Shown piece after piece: positions 25,472 through 34,243 of a stretch of DNA of 41,676 nt. The notes under the pieces are model-generated. The model ran no database searches. It was given only the letters and a program-made list of their open reading frames with translations, and was not told where the DNA came from. Position 1 is the stretch's first letter; each line of letters opens with the position of its first letter. This stretch comes from UBA3537 sp965662485 (GTDB taxonomy: Bacteria > Bacteroidota > Bacteroidia > Flavobacteriales > Flavobacteriaceae). Position numbers and translations under genes: made by a program. The DNA is taken from positions 1 through 41,676 of the forward strand of contig CBFIIL010000010.1 of NCBI GenBank assembly GCA_965662485.1, in the 5' to 3' direction.

Positions 25472-25504
25472 AAACTGAGTTAATCAACAGCCTTAGTTTA
25501 ATCA

Positions 25505-26113
25505 ATGAGTGTATTTCGAAAAATATTTGGTTCAATTTCTAAATCAGATAAGGAGCACCAAAAAAACAAGGGCGAGGACAAGTTTTTACCGAAAAAAGAC
25601 ACTCCTATTGATGAATCTTTTACCATCAACTTTAATGAAAATGGAGGTAAGTTTCTTTATTCCGAAAACATCAATGAAGTCTATGTTTTTCTTCAAAAAA
25701 TATTAGAAGAAAATAACTGGAAAGAAAAACCTGCTTTAGTATTAAATTCTGATCTTAAAAAAAAATTCAAAGACTTTGACTGGAATACTGTCGAAGTCGT
25801 TAACGAGGGCCATTTTCTATTTACTACTTGTGAGTATCTCATTTCAAATGATGGTTCTATTTTAATTTCATCAAATCAAATTGCAGAAAAAAAACTAAAT
25901 GAATTACCCAAAAATTTTATTGTTTTTGCCACAACAAGTCAAATTGTCAATAGCATTGGGGAAGGTCTCCATGGCATAAAAGCAAAAAACAAAAAAAATA
26001 TTCCTACAAACATCACAACCATTAAACATTTTAAAGCCACAGAAGATGATAATTTTTTAAGTTACGGAAGTAGCTCCAAAAACTTATATCTTCTGCTGCT
26101 CGAAGATTTATAA
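25505..26113 (+). CDS. LUD-domain (LutC/YkgG-like) protein
   Basis: 202 residues. The C-terminal ~130 residues look like the LUD fold: EGHFLFTTCEYLISNDGSILISS, then KNFIVFATTSQIVNSIGEGLHGI and a closing LLLLEDL. LUD proteins include LutC of lactate oxidation, but here no lutA or lutB is adjacent, so that role is not supported. In flavobacteria this gene regularly sits between ftsH and cdsA; its function is unknown. The N-terminal 40 residues are Lys/Asp rich and probably disordered. Confidence 0.8.
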   Translation: MSVFRKIFGSISKSDKEHQKNKGEDKFLPKKDTPIDESFTINFNENGGKFLYSENINEVYVFLQKILEENNWKEKPALVLNSDLKKKFKDFDWNTVEVVNEGHFLFTTCEYLISNDGSILISSNQIAEKKLNELPKNFIVFATTSQIVNSIGEGLHGIKAKNKKNIPTNITTIKHFKATEDDNFLSYGSSSKNLYLLLLEDL

Positions 26114-26120
26114 CGTTATT

Positions 26121-26942
26121 TTGAAGGAACTTTTTACAAGAATAGTATTTGGAGCATTATTTGTCAGCATTTTAGTATGTTCTGCACATTACCAATATGC
26201 ACTTATTTTCTTACTTTTTATTTTTGGGATATTATGTTTGTTCGAATTCAATAAATTAATTGAACAACGCAACATTCTTTCTTATTTTATTTTTTCAATT
26301 TTATTTGGTTCTTTTGCTTTTTGGGATATTATTAATAGTGCACTCAATGGTTTGGATGAAGCAATACAAATACTTTTAACAGTAGCTATTTTTGTTTTGC
26401 TTTTTTTAATACGAGATTTATTTTCTAGCAAAAGTCTACCAAAACTTCTCACCAATAGGTATATCAATACTACATTTTATATCAGTACAGGTGTTTTATT
26501 TTTGTTACTCATCGCTAATAATTTCGGACATTATAGCCCAGAAAATATCATTGGTGTATTTACGCTCATTTGGATTAATGACAGCTTTGCATACATTGTT
26601 GGTAAAAACTTTGGTAAGCAAAAATTATTTGAAAGTGTTTCACCAAAAAAAACAGTAGAAGGATTTCTTGGCGGTATAATTTTTACAGCCATCGGAAGTT
26701 ACTTTATTTCTGAAGTCACAAATATTCTTCTATTTTCAAACTGGTTGATTCTAAGCGTTATAGTGAGTGTTTTTGGAACTTTGGGAGACCTTATCGAATC
26801 CAAATACAAACGCCAAGCTGGAGTAAAAGACAGCGGAAATATTTTGCCAGGACATGGTGGCCTTTTGGACCGTCTAGACAGCGCAATATTTGTTGCACCA
26901 TTTATTTATTTATTTTTAAGATTATTAAATTATGTTTCATAA
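26121..26942 (+). CDS. cdsA: Phosphatidate cytidylyltransferase (CDP-diglyceride synthase)
   Basis: 273 residues. It makes CDP-diacylglycerol from phosphatidic acid and CTP, the entry to phospholipid synthesis. About seven or eight membrane segments, then the family signature ESKYKRQAGVKDSGNILPGH continuing into GGLLDRLDS near the C-terminus (Lys and Asp contacts). NDSFAYIVGKNFGKQ and SPKKTVEGFLGG are also typical. No suitable ATG precedes the family N-terminus, and TTG 26121 gives the expected MKELFTR start, so a TTG start is proposed. Its 3' end overlaps psd by 11 bases, coupling the two. Confidence 0.94.
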   Translation: MKELFTRIVFGALFVSILVCSAHYQYALIFLLFIFGILCLFEFNKLIEQRNILSYFIFSILFGSFAFWDIINSALNGLDEAIQILLTVAIFVLLFLIRDLFSSKSLPKLLTNRYINTTFYISTGVLFLLLIANNFGHYSPENIIGVFTLIWINDSFAYIVGKNFGKQKLFESVSPKKTVEGFLGGIIFTAIGSYFISEVTNILLFSNWLILSVIVSVFGTLGDLIESKYKRQAGVKDSGNILPGHGGLLDRLDSAIFVAPFIYLFLRLLNYVS

Positions 26943-27579
26943 AGAAGGCCAAAAAATTATTGTAATCACTCTGCTTATTGTAGGTGGATTGTTTTTACTA
27001 CTTGATAACATAGAAATCCCATGGTTGGTAAAAACTCTGCAAATCACATTATTGGCTTTTTTAATTTTGATTTTGCAATTTTTTAGAAATCCTAAAAGAC
27101 ATACAAAACACAACGACGCACATCTTATTTCACCAGTAGATGGAAAAGTAGTCGTTATTGAAGAAGTAGAGGAAACAGAATACTTTAAGGATAAGCGCCT
27201 TCAAGTTAGTGTTTTTATGTCACCCATTAATGTTCATGTAACACGCTATCCCATTGGAGGGAAAGTACTTTTTAGCAAATACCATCCTGGGAAATATCTG
27301 GTAGCATGGCATCCAAAAGCAAGCGAAGAAAATGAACGTACAACGGTAGTTGTAGAAAATAAAATGTTTGGAAAAGTACTCTACAGACAAATTGCTGGTG
27401 CATTGGCACGAAGAATTGTTAATTATGCTCAAAAAGACCAAAATGTTACTCAAGGTAGTGATGCAGGATTTATAAAATTTGGTTCGAGAGTAGATTTATT
27501 TTTACCTTTGAATACCAAACTTAAAGTAGTGCTAAACCAAAAAGTAAAAGGCGGTGAGAGTATCATTGCAGAACTTTAA
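26932..27579 (+). CDS. psd: Phosphatidylserine decarboxylase, short form
   Basis: 215 residues, the short type found in many Bacteroidota. It converts phosphatidylserine to phosphatidylethanolamine using a self-made pyruvoyl group. Seen: N-terminal membrane segment(s) to about residue 45, HLISPVDGKVVVIEE, VSVFMSPINVHVTRYPIGG, and the C-terminal self-cleavage region GSDAGFIKFGSRVDLFLP, where cleavage occurs before the Ser of FGS. It overlaps cdsA and precedes the ACBP gene by one base. No pssA lies in the window. Confidence 0.94.
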   Translation: MFHKEGQKIIVITLLIVGGLFLLLDNIEIPWLVKTLQITLLAFLILILQFFRNPKRHTKHNDAHLISPVDGKVVVIEEVEETEYFKDKRLQVSVFMSPINVHVTRYPIGGKVLFSKYHPGKYLVAWHPKASEENERTTVVVENKMFGKVLYRQIAGALARRIVNYAQKDQNVTQGSDAGFIKFGSRVDLFLPLNTKLKVVLNQKVKGGESIIAEL

Positions 27580-27580
27580 G

Positions 27581-27847
27581 ATGATAAATGACGATTTAGA
27601 TAAAGAATTTCAAGCTGCTGTAGAAAGTATCAACAACCATGAGGAACCATTTCCAGCAGATACACTTTTAAAATTGTATGCGTTTTACAAAAAGGCAACC
27701 AACGACTACTCACGTCCAAAAAGCGGTAAAGCCATCATTAACGCATTTAAAACAAATGCGCTTTTTCAGGTAGAGGATATCACTCAAGATGAAGCCAAAA
27801 AACGTTACATAGAATTGGCTAAAGAATATCTTATTTACCGAAAATAA
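27581..27847 (+). CDS. Acyl-CoA-binding protein
   Basis: 88 residues, a four-helix acyl-CoA-binding domain with no signal peptide. Seen: LDKEFQAAVESI at the start, LLKLYAFYKKATNDY (the conserved YxxYKQAT-type helix), and EAKKRYIELAKEYL at the end. It binds long-chain acyl-CoA in the cytoplasm. A weak GTG start at 27554 would overlap psd; ATG 27581 matches the family. Its place one base after psd links it to membrane lipid supply. ACBPs are much better known in eukaryotes than in bacteria. Confidence 0.92.
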   Translation: MINDDLDKEFQAAVESINNHEEPFPADTLLKLYAFYKKATNDYSRPKSGKAIINAFKTNALFQVEDITQDEAKKRYIELAKEYLIYRK

Positions 27848-27849
27848 GC

Positions 27850-30480
27850 TTATTTCAGATTTTTTAAACTCGCCTTAATAGTTTCAATTTTGGCTAAAGC
27901 ATCAGCCTCTTTTTTCTTTTCACTTGCGACCACTTGTTCTGGAGCATTGGAAACAAAACGTTCGTTTGAAAGTTTTTTTCGCACCGAATCCAAAAATCCT
28001 TTTGTGTAATCCAATTCCTCTTCAAGTTTTGAAACCTCAGCCTCTAAATCAATGGCAATATCTGCTACTAGAAAATACTCGTTGGATTTTACACGAAATG
28101 AAAATGCTTTATCAACACTAGAATCTGTATAGCTAATTGTAGAAATATTACCAAGTTTTGAAATTAAATCATCAAAAGTCTTAGAGTTTTTACCATTATT
28201 AATGACATGAAGTTCCACTGCAGTTTTAAAAGGAATTTGTTTTTGTTTTCTCAAATTTCTTATCCCCGAGATCACTTCCGAGGCAAATTCAAATTCTTTT
28301 AATAGTGAAGTATTTATAGGTTGTGAACCTGGCCAACTCGAAACAATTAGCGCTTGCTCTGGTGTACGCTGCTTCAAATAATGCCAAATTTCTTCAGTTA
28401 AAAATGGCATAAAGGGGTGTAAAATTTTTAGATTTTGCTCCAATATTTCCACCACTTGGTTATATGTTTTTTTATCTATTGGTTCACCATAAGCGGGTTT
28501 AATCATTTCTAATAACCAGGAACAAAAATCATCCCATATTAATTTATAGATAGACATCAACGCATCGCTCAAACGGTATTTACTAAATTGGTCTTCAATT
28601 TCGGCAAGTACTTTTTGAAACTTTGAAGCGTACCAATCTAAAGCAGTTTTTGCATATTCGGGTTGGTCAATATCTGCAATTTCCCATCCTTGAATAAGTC
28701 GAAATGCATTCCAAATTTTATTTCCAAATCCTTTTCCTTGTTGACAAAGTGCTTCGTCAAACAATAAGTCGTTCCCCGCAGCAGAACTCAATAAAAGCCC
28801 AACGCGAACACCATCGGCTCCGAATTGTTCTATAAGCTGTAATGCATCTGGAGAATTGCCTAAAGATTTACTCATTTTTCGGCGTTGTTTGTCGCGCACC
28901 AAACCTGTTAAATAAACATTTTCAAAAGGTTTTTCGTCTTTAAACTCAAATCCAGCAACAATCATTCTTGCCACCCAAAAGAATAAAATATCTGGTCCTG
29001 TAACCAAATCATTTGTTGGATAATAATAATTAATTTCTTCGTTTTCAGGGTTTCTTATTCCATCAAAAACTGAAATTGGCCATAACCAAGATGAAAACCA
29101 TGTGTCCAAAACATCTGAATCTTGTTTTAAATCGTCTAGACGAATGGAAGAATTTTGTGATTTACTTTGAGCCAATTTGAGTGCTTCTGCTTTTGTTTTG
29201 GCAACTACAAAATCATCTTTACCATTCCCATAATAATAGGCTGGAATTTGTTGTCCCCAAAATAATTGTCTAGAAATATTCCAGTCGCGAATATTTTCCA
29301 TCCAATGGCGGTAGGTGTTATTGAATTTTTTTGGAAATAATTTTACAGTTTCGTTGTTCAAAACAGCATCCAAAGCAGGTTTTGCCAAGTCTTCCATTTT
29401 TAAGAACCATTGATCCGACAGGCGTGGTTCTATAACAACTTTGGTACGCTCGGAAGTACCAACCTTGTGTATGTGTTGTTCTGTTTTTATCAAAAACCCT
29501 TTGGCTTGTAGTTCTTTAGAAATTTCCTTACGAACCACAAAACGATCTTTGCCCTCGTAATGTAAGCCATGGCTATTTAGCGTTGCATTTGCATTAAAAA
29601 TATCAATAACCTCCAATTGGTGTTTGTCTCCTAACAGCTTGTCATTTTCATCATGTGCAGGAGTAACTTTCAAACAACCAGTTCCAAACTCCATATCGAC
29701 ATATTCATCCGCAATAATTGGAATGACTCTATCACACAAAGGAACAATTGCTTTTTTACCTTTTAAATGAGAAAAACGTTCATCGTTTGGATTGATACAT
29801 ATTGCTGAATCACCCAAAATAGTTTCTGGTCGTGTGGTGGCAATAGTGAGTTTTTCATCGCTACCTTGAATAGCGTATTCAATATAATAAAGATTCCCTT
29901 GACGCTCTTCATAAATAACTTCTTCATCAGAGAGGGTTGTTTGTGCTTTTGGATCCCAATTTACCATGCGGTATCCTCTATATATGAGTCCTTTATTAAA
30001 TAAGTCTACAAAAACAGATATCACCGATTCGCTCATATCATCGTCTAGCGTAAATTTCGTACGCTCCCAGTCGCATGAACACCCAAGTTTTTTTAATTGA
30101 TTTAGAATCACACCACCATACTCGTTGGTCCAGTCCCAAGCATGACTCATAAATTCATCTCTAGACAAATCATTTTTATTAATACCTTGTTCTTTAAGTT
30201 TTGCAACAACTTTGGCTTCTGTTGCTATTGAGGCATGATCTGTACCAGGCACCCAACAGGCATTTTTACCCATAAGACGCGCACGTCTAATTAAAACATC
30301 CTGAATGGTATTATTTAGCATATGCCCCATATGCAAAACTCCAGTCACATTTGGTGGCGGAATAACTATTGTATACGGCGTTCTTTTATCTGGTTTTGAA
30401 TGAAAATACTGGTGTTTCATCCAATAGTCATACCACTTCTGTTCTACCTGTTGTGCATCATATTTTGATGGGATATTCAT
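27850..30480 (-). CDS. valS: Valyl-tRNA synthetase
   Basis: 876 residues, a class I synthetase. HIGH-type motif HMGH at residues 50-53 in PPPNVTGVLHMGHMLN; KMSKS at 535-539 in RRKMSKSLGNSP; editing-domain marks such as TTRPETILGD, GTGCLKVTPAHDEND; anticodon-binding domain with WDDFCSWLLEMIKP; and a C-terminal coiled-coil arm (about residues 800-876). The frame is open to an ATG at 30525, but a -7 element at 30513-30520 sits between the two ATGs, and MNIPSKYDAQQVEQKWYDYW is the usual family start, so 30480 is chosen. It is divergent from the DUF1573 gene. Confidence 0.97.
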   Translation of the reverse strand: MNIPSKYDAQQVEQKWYDYWMKHQYFHSKPDKRTPYTIVIPPPNVTGVLHMGHMLNNTIQDVLIRRARLMGKNACWVPGTDHASIATEAKVVAKLKEQGINKNDLSRDEFMSHAWDWTNEYGGVILNQLKKLGCSCDWERTKFTLDDDMSESVISVFVDLFNKGLIYRGYRMVNWDPKAQTTLSDEEVIYEERQGNLYYIEYAIQGSDEKLTIATTRPETILGDSAICINPNDERFSHLKGKKAIVPLCDRVIPIIADEYVDMEFGTGCLKVTPAHDENDKLLGDKHQLEVIDIFNANATLNSHGLHYEGKDRFVVRKEISKELQAKGFLIKTEQHIHKVGTSERTKVVIEPRLSDQWFLKMEDLAKPALDAVLNNETVKLFPKKFNNTYRHWMENIRDWNISRQLFWGQQIPAYYYGNGKDDFVVAKTKAEALKLAQSKSQNSSIRLDDLKQDSDVLDTWFSSWLWPISVFDGIRNPENEEINYYYPTNDLVTGPDILFFWVARMIVAGFEFKDEKPFENVYLTGLVRDKQRRKMSKSLGNSPDALQLIEQFGADGVRVGLLLSSAAGNDLLFDEALCQQGKGFGNKIWNAFRLIQGWEIADIDQPEYAKTALDWYASKFQKVLAEIEDQFSKYRLSDALMSIYKLIWDDFCSWLLEMIKPAYGEPIDKKTYNQVVEILEQNLKILHPFMPFLTEEIWHYLKQRTPEQALIVSSWPGSQPINTSLLKEFEFASEVISGIRNLRKQKQIPFKTAVELHVINNGKNSKTFDDLISKLGNISTISYTDSSVDKAFSFRVKSNEYFLVADIAIDLEAEVSKLEEELDYTKGFLDSVRKKLSNERFVSNAPEQVVASEKKKEADALAKIETIKASLKNLK

Positions 30481-30512
30481 ATTTTTGGAACGATTTTTGT
30501 CTTTAAAGTTTA

Positions 30513-30520
30513 CAAAAGTA
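30513..30520 (-). promoter_or_regulatory. -7 promoter element for valS
   Basis: Minus strand TACTTTTG matches TAnnTTTG, 32 bases upstream of ATG 30480 and downstream of the alternative ATG 30525. No clear -33. Confidence 0.4.
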
Positions 30521-30628
30521 CTCATATTTTAGGTTCTTTAAAATTAAATAAACTAGAATTATATGAGTACAAATTTTGATTTTATAAAAAAGTCTTTAAA
30601 TTTACAATTCAACTAAAATTTCACTACC

Positions 30629-31060
30629 ATGAAAAAACTATGCACATTATTACTACTTAGCGTTTTTGCCTTGCATACAGCCTATGCACAAGAAAAAACT
30701 GCAAAAATTGAATTTGAATCCAAGGTTATTGATTACGGAACAATAGAAAAAGGCGCTGATGGGGTTAGGGTTTTTAAGTTTACCAATACTGGAAATGCCC
30801 CATTAATTGTCTCTAAAGTAAAATCAAGTTGTGGCTGTACAGTTCCAAAAAAACCTGAAGGCCCAATTTTACCTGGTGAGTCTGGTGAAATCCAAGTTAA
30901 ATACGACACCAATAGAGTTAATCCTATACGAAAAACTATTACCGTTACCTCAAATGCGGATACGCCTACTGTAGCGCTTAAAATTAAAGGGACTGTTATT
31001 GACCCAAACAAAACAACTAGTGTGATGAAATCCACTAAAAAAAGCGTTGTAGAACAATAA
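30629..31060 (+). CDS. Secreted DUF1573-domain protein
   Basis: 143 residues: a signal peptide ending HTAYAQ, then one DUF1573 Ig-like domain. Seen: IEFESKVIDYGTIEKGADGVRVF, FTNTGNAPLIVSKVKSSCGC, TVPKKPEGPILPGESGEIQVKYDT and VNPIRKTITVTSNAD. The domain is very common in Bacteroidota and is beta-sandwich like; function unknown, probably periplasmic or envelope. It forms a single-gene unit with a strong terminator 23 bases after its stop. Confidence 0.92.
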   Translation: MKKLCTLLLLSVFALHTAYAQEKTAKIEFESKVIDYGTIEKGADGVRVFKFTNTGNAPLIVSKVKSSCGCTVPKKPEGPILPGESGEIQVKYDTNRVNPIRKTITVTSNADTPTVALKIKGTVIDPNKTTSVMKSTKKSVVEQ

Positions 31061-31082
31061 GACATTGACTTATGTCATCATT

Positions 31083-31114
31083 AAAAAGCATCTTAAAAAA
31101 AGATGCTTTTTTTT
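31083..31114 (+). terminator. Rho-independent terminator after the DUF1573 gene
   Basis: AAAAAGCATCTT (31083-31094), a 5-A loop, AAGATGCTTTTT (31100-31111), then more T to 31114. Twelve perfect pairs with an A-tract and T-tract; the symmetric tracts would let it also work from the other strand. Confidence 0.9.
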
Positions 31115-31186
31115 ATATAGATGATATCATATTTATAAAATTGTATAATTAAATTTGATAAGATTTTATTTTCCCTGAACTTTAAA

Positions 31187-31194
31187 TAAATTTG
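31187..31194 (+). promoter_or_regulatory. -7 promoter element for the aminotransferase-murB unit
   Basis: TAAATTTG matches TAnnTTTG, 26 bases before the ATG at 31221, after the DUF1573 terminator. The -33 region is only T-rich. Confidence 0.5.
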
Positions 31195-31220
31195 TACCAT
31201 AAACTTCAATAGAAATTGAT

Positions 31221-32417
31221 ATGCCAAAAATCTCAAATAAAGGTCTTAATATGCCTGCCTCACCTATCCGAAAGCTGGTTCCATATGCTGAATTAGCTAA
31301 ATCGGAAGGCGTACATGTGTATCACTTAAATATTGGACAGCCTGATATTGTAACACCAAAAGTGGCATTAGAAGCTGTGAAAAATAACAACCTTAATGTA
31401 TTGGCATATAGTCGATCAGAAGGCTCAGAAACCTACAGACAGAAATTGGCACGCTACTACAATAAACATCATATTACAGTAAATGCTGACGACATCATCG
31501 TGACCACAGGGGGTAGCGAAGCATTGCTTTTTACTTTTGGTAGTATTATGGATCCAGAAGATGAAGTCATCATTCCAGAGCCATTTTATGCCAATTATAA
31601 TGGGTTTTCGACTGCACAAGGCGTTAATGTTGTTCCTGTTGTTTCTGAAATTGATTCAAATTTTGCACTTCCATCAATTGAAACTTTTGAAGCGCTAATT
31701 ACACCAAGAACAAAGGCAATTCTTATATGTAATCCTGGAAATCCAACTGGCTACTTATACAGTGAAGAAGAGATTTTACAACTTACAAAATTAGTCCAAA
31801 AACATGATTTGTTTTTAATCGCTGATGAAGTATACCGAGAATTCGCATACGACGGTCACAAACACCATTCCATCATGGCCGTTAAAGGTTTGGAAGAACA
31901 CGCAATAATGATAGATTCTGTATCGAAACGATATAGCATGTGTGGTGCACGAATTGGGTGTATGGTAACAAAAAATAAAAGTGTTCGCGATACAGCTTTA
32001 AAATTTGCTCAAGCTCGACTCTCCCCCCCCACCTATGCACAAATAGCAAGCGAAGCAGCTCTAGACACTCCAAATTCGTATTTTGAAAATGTTATTGAGG
32101 AATATGTAGAACGGAGAAACGTTTTAGTTCAAGAACTTCAACATATTGAGGGTGTAAAAGTTGCAATACCAAAAGGTGCTTTCTATTGTATTGTAGAACT
32201 TCCCATTCCAAATGCTGATGCTTTTGCACAATGGCTCCTAGAAAAATTTAGAGTCGACAATGCAACCATAATGGTTGCACCAGCTGCAGGGTTTTATGCT
32301 ACAAAAGGGTTAGGAGAAAATCAAGTACGAATTGCTTATGTACTTAAAAAAGAAGATTTAATTGCCTCTGTTAATATTCTCAAAAAAGGACTTGAAGCAT
32401 TTAAAAAAATAGGATGA
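31221..32417 (+). CDS. PLP-dependent aminotransferase, class I/II (aspartate-type)
   Basis: 398 residues, fold type I. Seen: HLNIGQPDIVTP near the start, the cofactor-binding VTTGGSEALLFTFG, ICNPGNPTGYLYSEEE (the NPTG motif with Asn/Pro), LIADEVYREFAYDG (Asp-Tyr contacts) and the PLP Lys in SVSKRYSMCGARIG. The carboxylate-binding Arg lies in QVRIAYVL near the end. The amino donor is not certain; relatives are annotated as aspartate aminotransferases. Its stop overlaps the murB start by four bases, so it is coupled to a peptidoglycan gene without an obvious pathway link. A run of eight C lies inside the gene at about 32023-32030. Confidence 0.9.
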   Translation: MPKISNKGLNMPASPIRKLVPYAELAKSEGVHVYHLNIGQPDIVTPKVALEAVKNNNLNVLAYSRSEGSETYRQKLARYYNKHHITVNADDIIVTTGGSEALLFTFGSIMDPEDEVIIPEPFYANYNGFSTAQGVNVVPVVSEIDSNFALPSIETFEALITPRTKAILICNPGNPTGYLYSEEEILQLTKLVQKHDLFLIADEVYREFAYDGHKHHSIMAVKGLEEHAIMIDSVSKRYSMCGARIGCMVTKNKSVRDTALKFAQARLSPPTYAQIASEAALDTPNSYFENVIEEYVERRNVLVQELQHIEGVKVAIPKGAFYCIVELPIPNADAFAQWLLEKFRVDNATIMVAPAAGFYATKGLGENQVRIAYVLKKEDLIASVNILKKGLEAFKKIG

Positions 32418-33421
32418 TTCAACAGCATGTTTCACTAAAACCATACAATACCTTTGGCATAGACGTTAAGGCAGAATCTTTTGTTTCTATAAAAACCATA
32501 CAAGATTTAATTGCTGTTTTAAAGACAAATTCCAAAAAGCTCCTCGTCATTGGTGGTGGCAGCAATATGCTCCTGACCAAAGACATTGAAGGTCTCGTGG
32601 TTCATTTGGATCTAAAGGGAATAGAAATAGGTGCAAAAAGTAAAAAAACTACTAAAGTAAAAGTTGCAGCTGGTGAAAATTGGCACGATTTTGTGCTTTG
32701 GTCATTACAACAAAATTTAGGTGGATTAGAAAATCTATCTCTGATTCCTGGAAATGTGGGTACTGCGCCCATTCAAAACATTGGTGCCTACGGCGTAGAA
32801 CTCAAAGACACTTTTATTGAGTGCGAAGCCCTAAATTTACAAACTCTAGAGATTGAGACTTTTGTGAAAACAGACTGTAAGTTTGATTACCGAAATTCTA
32901 TTTTTAAATCTGAAGTTAAAGGAAAATATATCATTATCTCAGTGACGTTTGAGCTCACTCATTCCAACCATGAATTAAAAACTAGCTATGGAGCTATTTT
33001 ATCTGAACTCGAAAAAAAGGGGATTGCCAACCCAAGCATTCAAGATATTTCAAAAGCTGTAATTGCCATACGACAATCCAAACTTCCTAACCCAAAACGT
33101 CTTGGAAATAGTGGGAGTTTTTTTAAAAATCCTGTGGTAACAGCATCAAAATTTAAGAAATTACACTCACAATTTCCAAACATACCACACTACCCTGTTT
33201 CAGAACAAGAAATAAAAATTCCAGCAGGTTGGCTCATTGAAACAGCAGGATTTAAGGGCAAAAATTTTGGAAACTATGGTGTTCACAAAAATCAAGCCCT
33301 AGTTCTTGTCAATTATGGAGGAGCCAAAGGCAAAGATATTCTAAATCTCTCACAAACTATTCAAAAAGCTATTGATACCATCTTTGGTATTCCTTTGGAA
33401 GCAGAAGTAAATATTTTGTGA
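32414..33421 (+). CDS. murB: UDP-N-acetylenolpyruvoylglucosamine reductase
   Basis: 335 residues, the FAD enzyme that makes UDP-MurNAc. Seen: LKPYNTFGIDVKAE, the FAD-binding VIGGGSNMLLTKD, LENLSLIPGNVGTAPIQNIGAYG, the catalytic Ser in GNSGSFFKNPVV, and the closing EAEVNIL. Length and the EAEV ending fit the E. coli-like type I enzyme. Overlaps the aminotransferase stop (ATGA). A weak hairpin follows its stop codon and runs into the aqpZ 3' end. Confidence 0.96.
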   Translation: MIQQHVSLKPYNTFGIDVKAESFVSIKTIQDLIAVLKTNSKKLLVIGGGSNMLLTKDIEGLVVHLDLKGIEIGAKSKKTTKVKVAAGENWHDFVLWSLQQNLGGLENLSLIPGNVGTAPIQNIGAYGVELKDTFIECEALNLQTLEIETFVKTDCKFDYRNSIFKSEVKGKYIIISVTFELTHSNHELKTSYGAILSELEKKGIANPSIQDISKAVIAIRQSKLPNPKRLGNSGSFFKNPVVTASKFKKLHSQFPNIPHYPVSEQEIKIPAGWLIETAGFKGKNFGNYGVHKNQALVLVNYGGAKGKDILNLSQTIQKAIDTIFGIPLEAEVNIL

Positions 33422-33451
33422 TTTTTTTATATCCTAATCAAATCACTTTTT
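33418..33451 (+). terminator. Weak terminator after murB
   Basis: GTGATTT (33418-33424), a 15-base loop, AAATCAC (33440-33446) and TTTTT. Seven pairs with a long loop and few GC pairs, so only tentative. It overlaps the end of the convergent aqpZ gene. Confidence 0.35.
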
Positions 33452-34123
33452 ACTTGCCTTACAAATTAGCCCAGCAACAATAGCCCCAGCTATTGGAGCC
33501 AACCAAAACAACCAAAGTTGTGCAGGATAATCACCACCTGCAAAAAGTGCTTGACTTGTTGAACGTACTGGGTTTACAGAAGTATTTGAAATAGGAATAC
33601 TGATCAAATGAATCAATGTAAGTCCTAAACCAATAGCAATAGGTGCAAATTTACTAGGGGCATCTTTACTTGTACTTCCTAAAATGATAAAAAGAAAAAA
33701 TGCTGTTAAAACAAACTCAGCAATTAAAACAGAAGTCATAGAAAATCCACCTGGCGATAGCGCACCATAGCCATTGGAAGCGAATCCACCAACCGTTTCA
33801 AAACCTGGTTTTCCACTAAGGATCAAAAACAAAGTTCCAGCAGCTACAATAGCGCCTATAAGTTGTGCTAAAATATACCCCAATAAATTTTTACCTTCAA
33901 AACGGCCAGCCGCCCAAAGTCCAAATGATACTGCTGGATTAAAATGTGCACCTGAAATATGCCCAACAGCGTAAGCCATCGTCAAAACAGTAAGTCCAAA
34001 GGCAATTGCAACCCCTAGAAATCCAATCCCTAACTCTGGGAAAGCGGCGGCGAAAACAGCACTTCCACAACCACCAAATACGAGCCAAAATGTTCCAAAA
34101 AATTCTGCAAAAAGTTTTTTCAT
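33443..34123 (-). CDS. aqpZ: Aquaporin Z-type water channel
   Basis: 226 residues, six membrane segments with two half-helices. First NPA motif in GAHFNPAVSFGLW; the second is NPV in SVNPVRSTSQALF, a substitution of Ala by Val in the second half-helix. The aromatic/Arg filter looks water-selective: His in LIHLISIP and Arg in NPVRS. Full length for the family. It stands alone on the minus strand between murB and the small Cys-rich protein. Confidence 0.93.
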   Translation of the reverse strand: MKKLFAEFFGTFWLVFGGCGSAVFAAAFPELGIGFLGVAIAFGLTVLTMAYAVGHISGAHFNPAVSFGLWAAGRFEGKNLLGYILAQLIGAIVAAGTLFLILSGKPGFETVGGFASNGYGALSPGGFSMTSVLIAEFVLTAFFLFIILGSTSKDAPSKFAPIAIGLGLTLIHLISIPISNTSVNPVRSTSQALFAGGDYPAQLWLFWLAPIAGAIVAGLICKASKK

Positions 34124-34215
34124 GATAAATATATTTATTGTTTCCTATAGTGTATGACACATATTTTTCAAAAAAGTCACATTTTTTACCCTATTTTTTT
34201 ATTTTAATTTAGTTG

Positions 34216-34223
34216 TATCTTTG
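34216..34223 (+). promoter_or_regulatory. -7 promoter element for the 34244-37305 cluster
   Basis: TATCTTTG matches TAnnTTTG, 20 bases before the ATG at 34244. The expected -33 position is only a T-run. It could drive the four-gene run small membrane protein, glycosyltransferase, sigma factor and Nramp-like transporter. Confidence 0.5.
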
Positions 34224-34243
34224 TACAAATCATTTATAATAAT

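Noticed and set aside
27842..27855. Perfect 14-base palindrome AAATAAGCTTATTT between the ACBP and valS stops
   Set aside because: It arises from two facing stop codons in AT-rich sequence; no loop or U-tract supports a bidirectional terminator.
32023..32030. Run of eight C inside the aminotransferase, considered as a phase-variation tract or frameshift
   Set aside because: The reading frame continues intact with normal family sequence on both sides; nothing suggests switching, although a length check in other strains would be simple.
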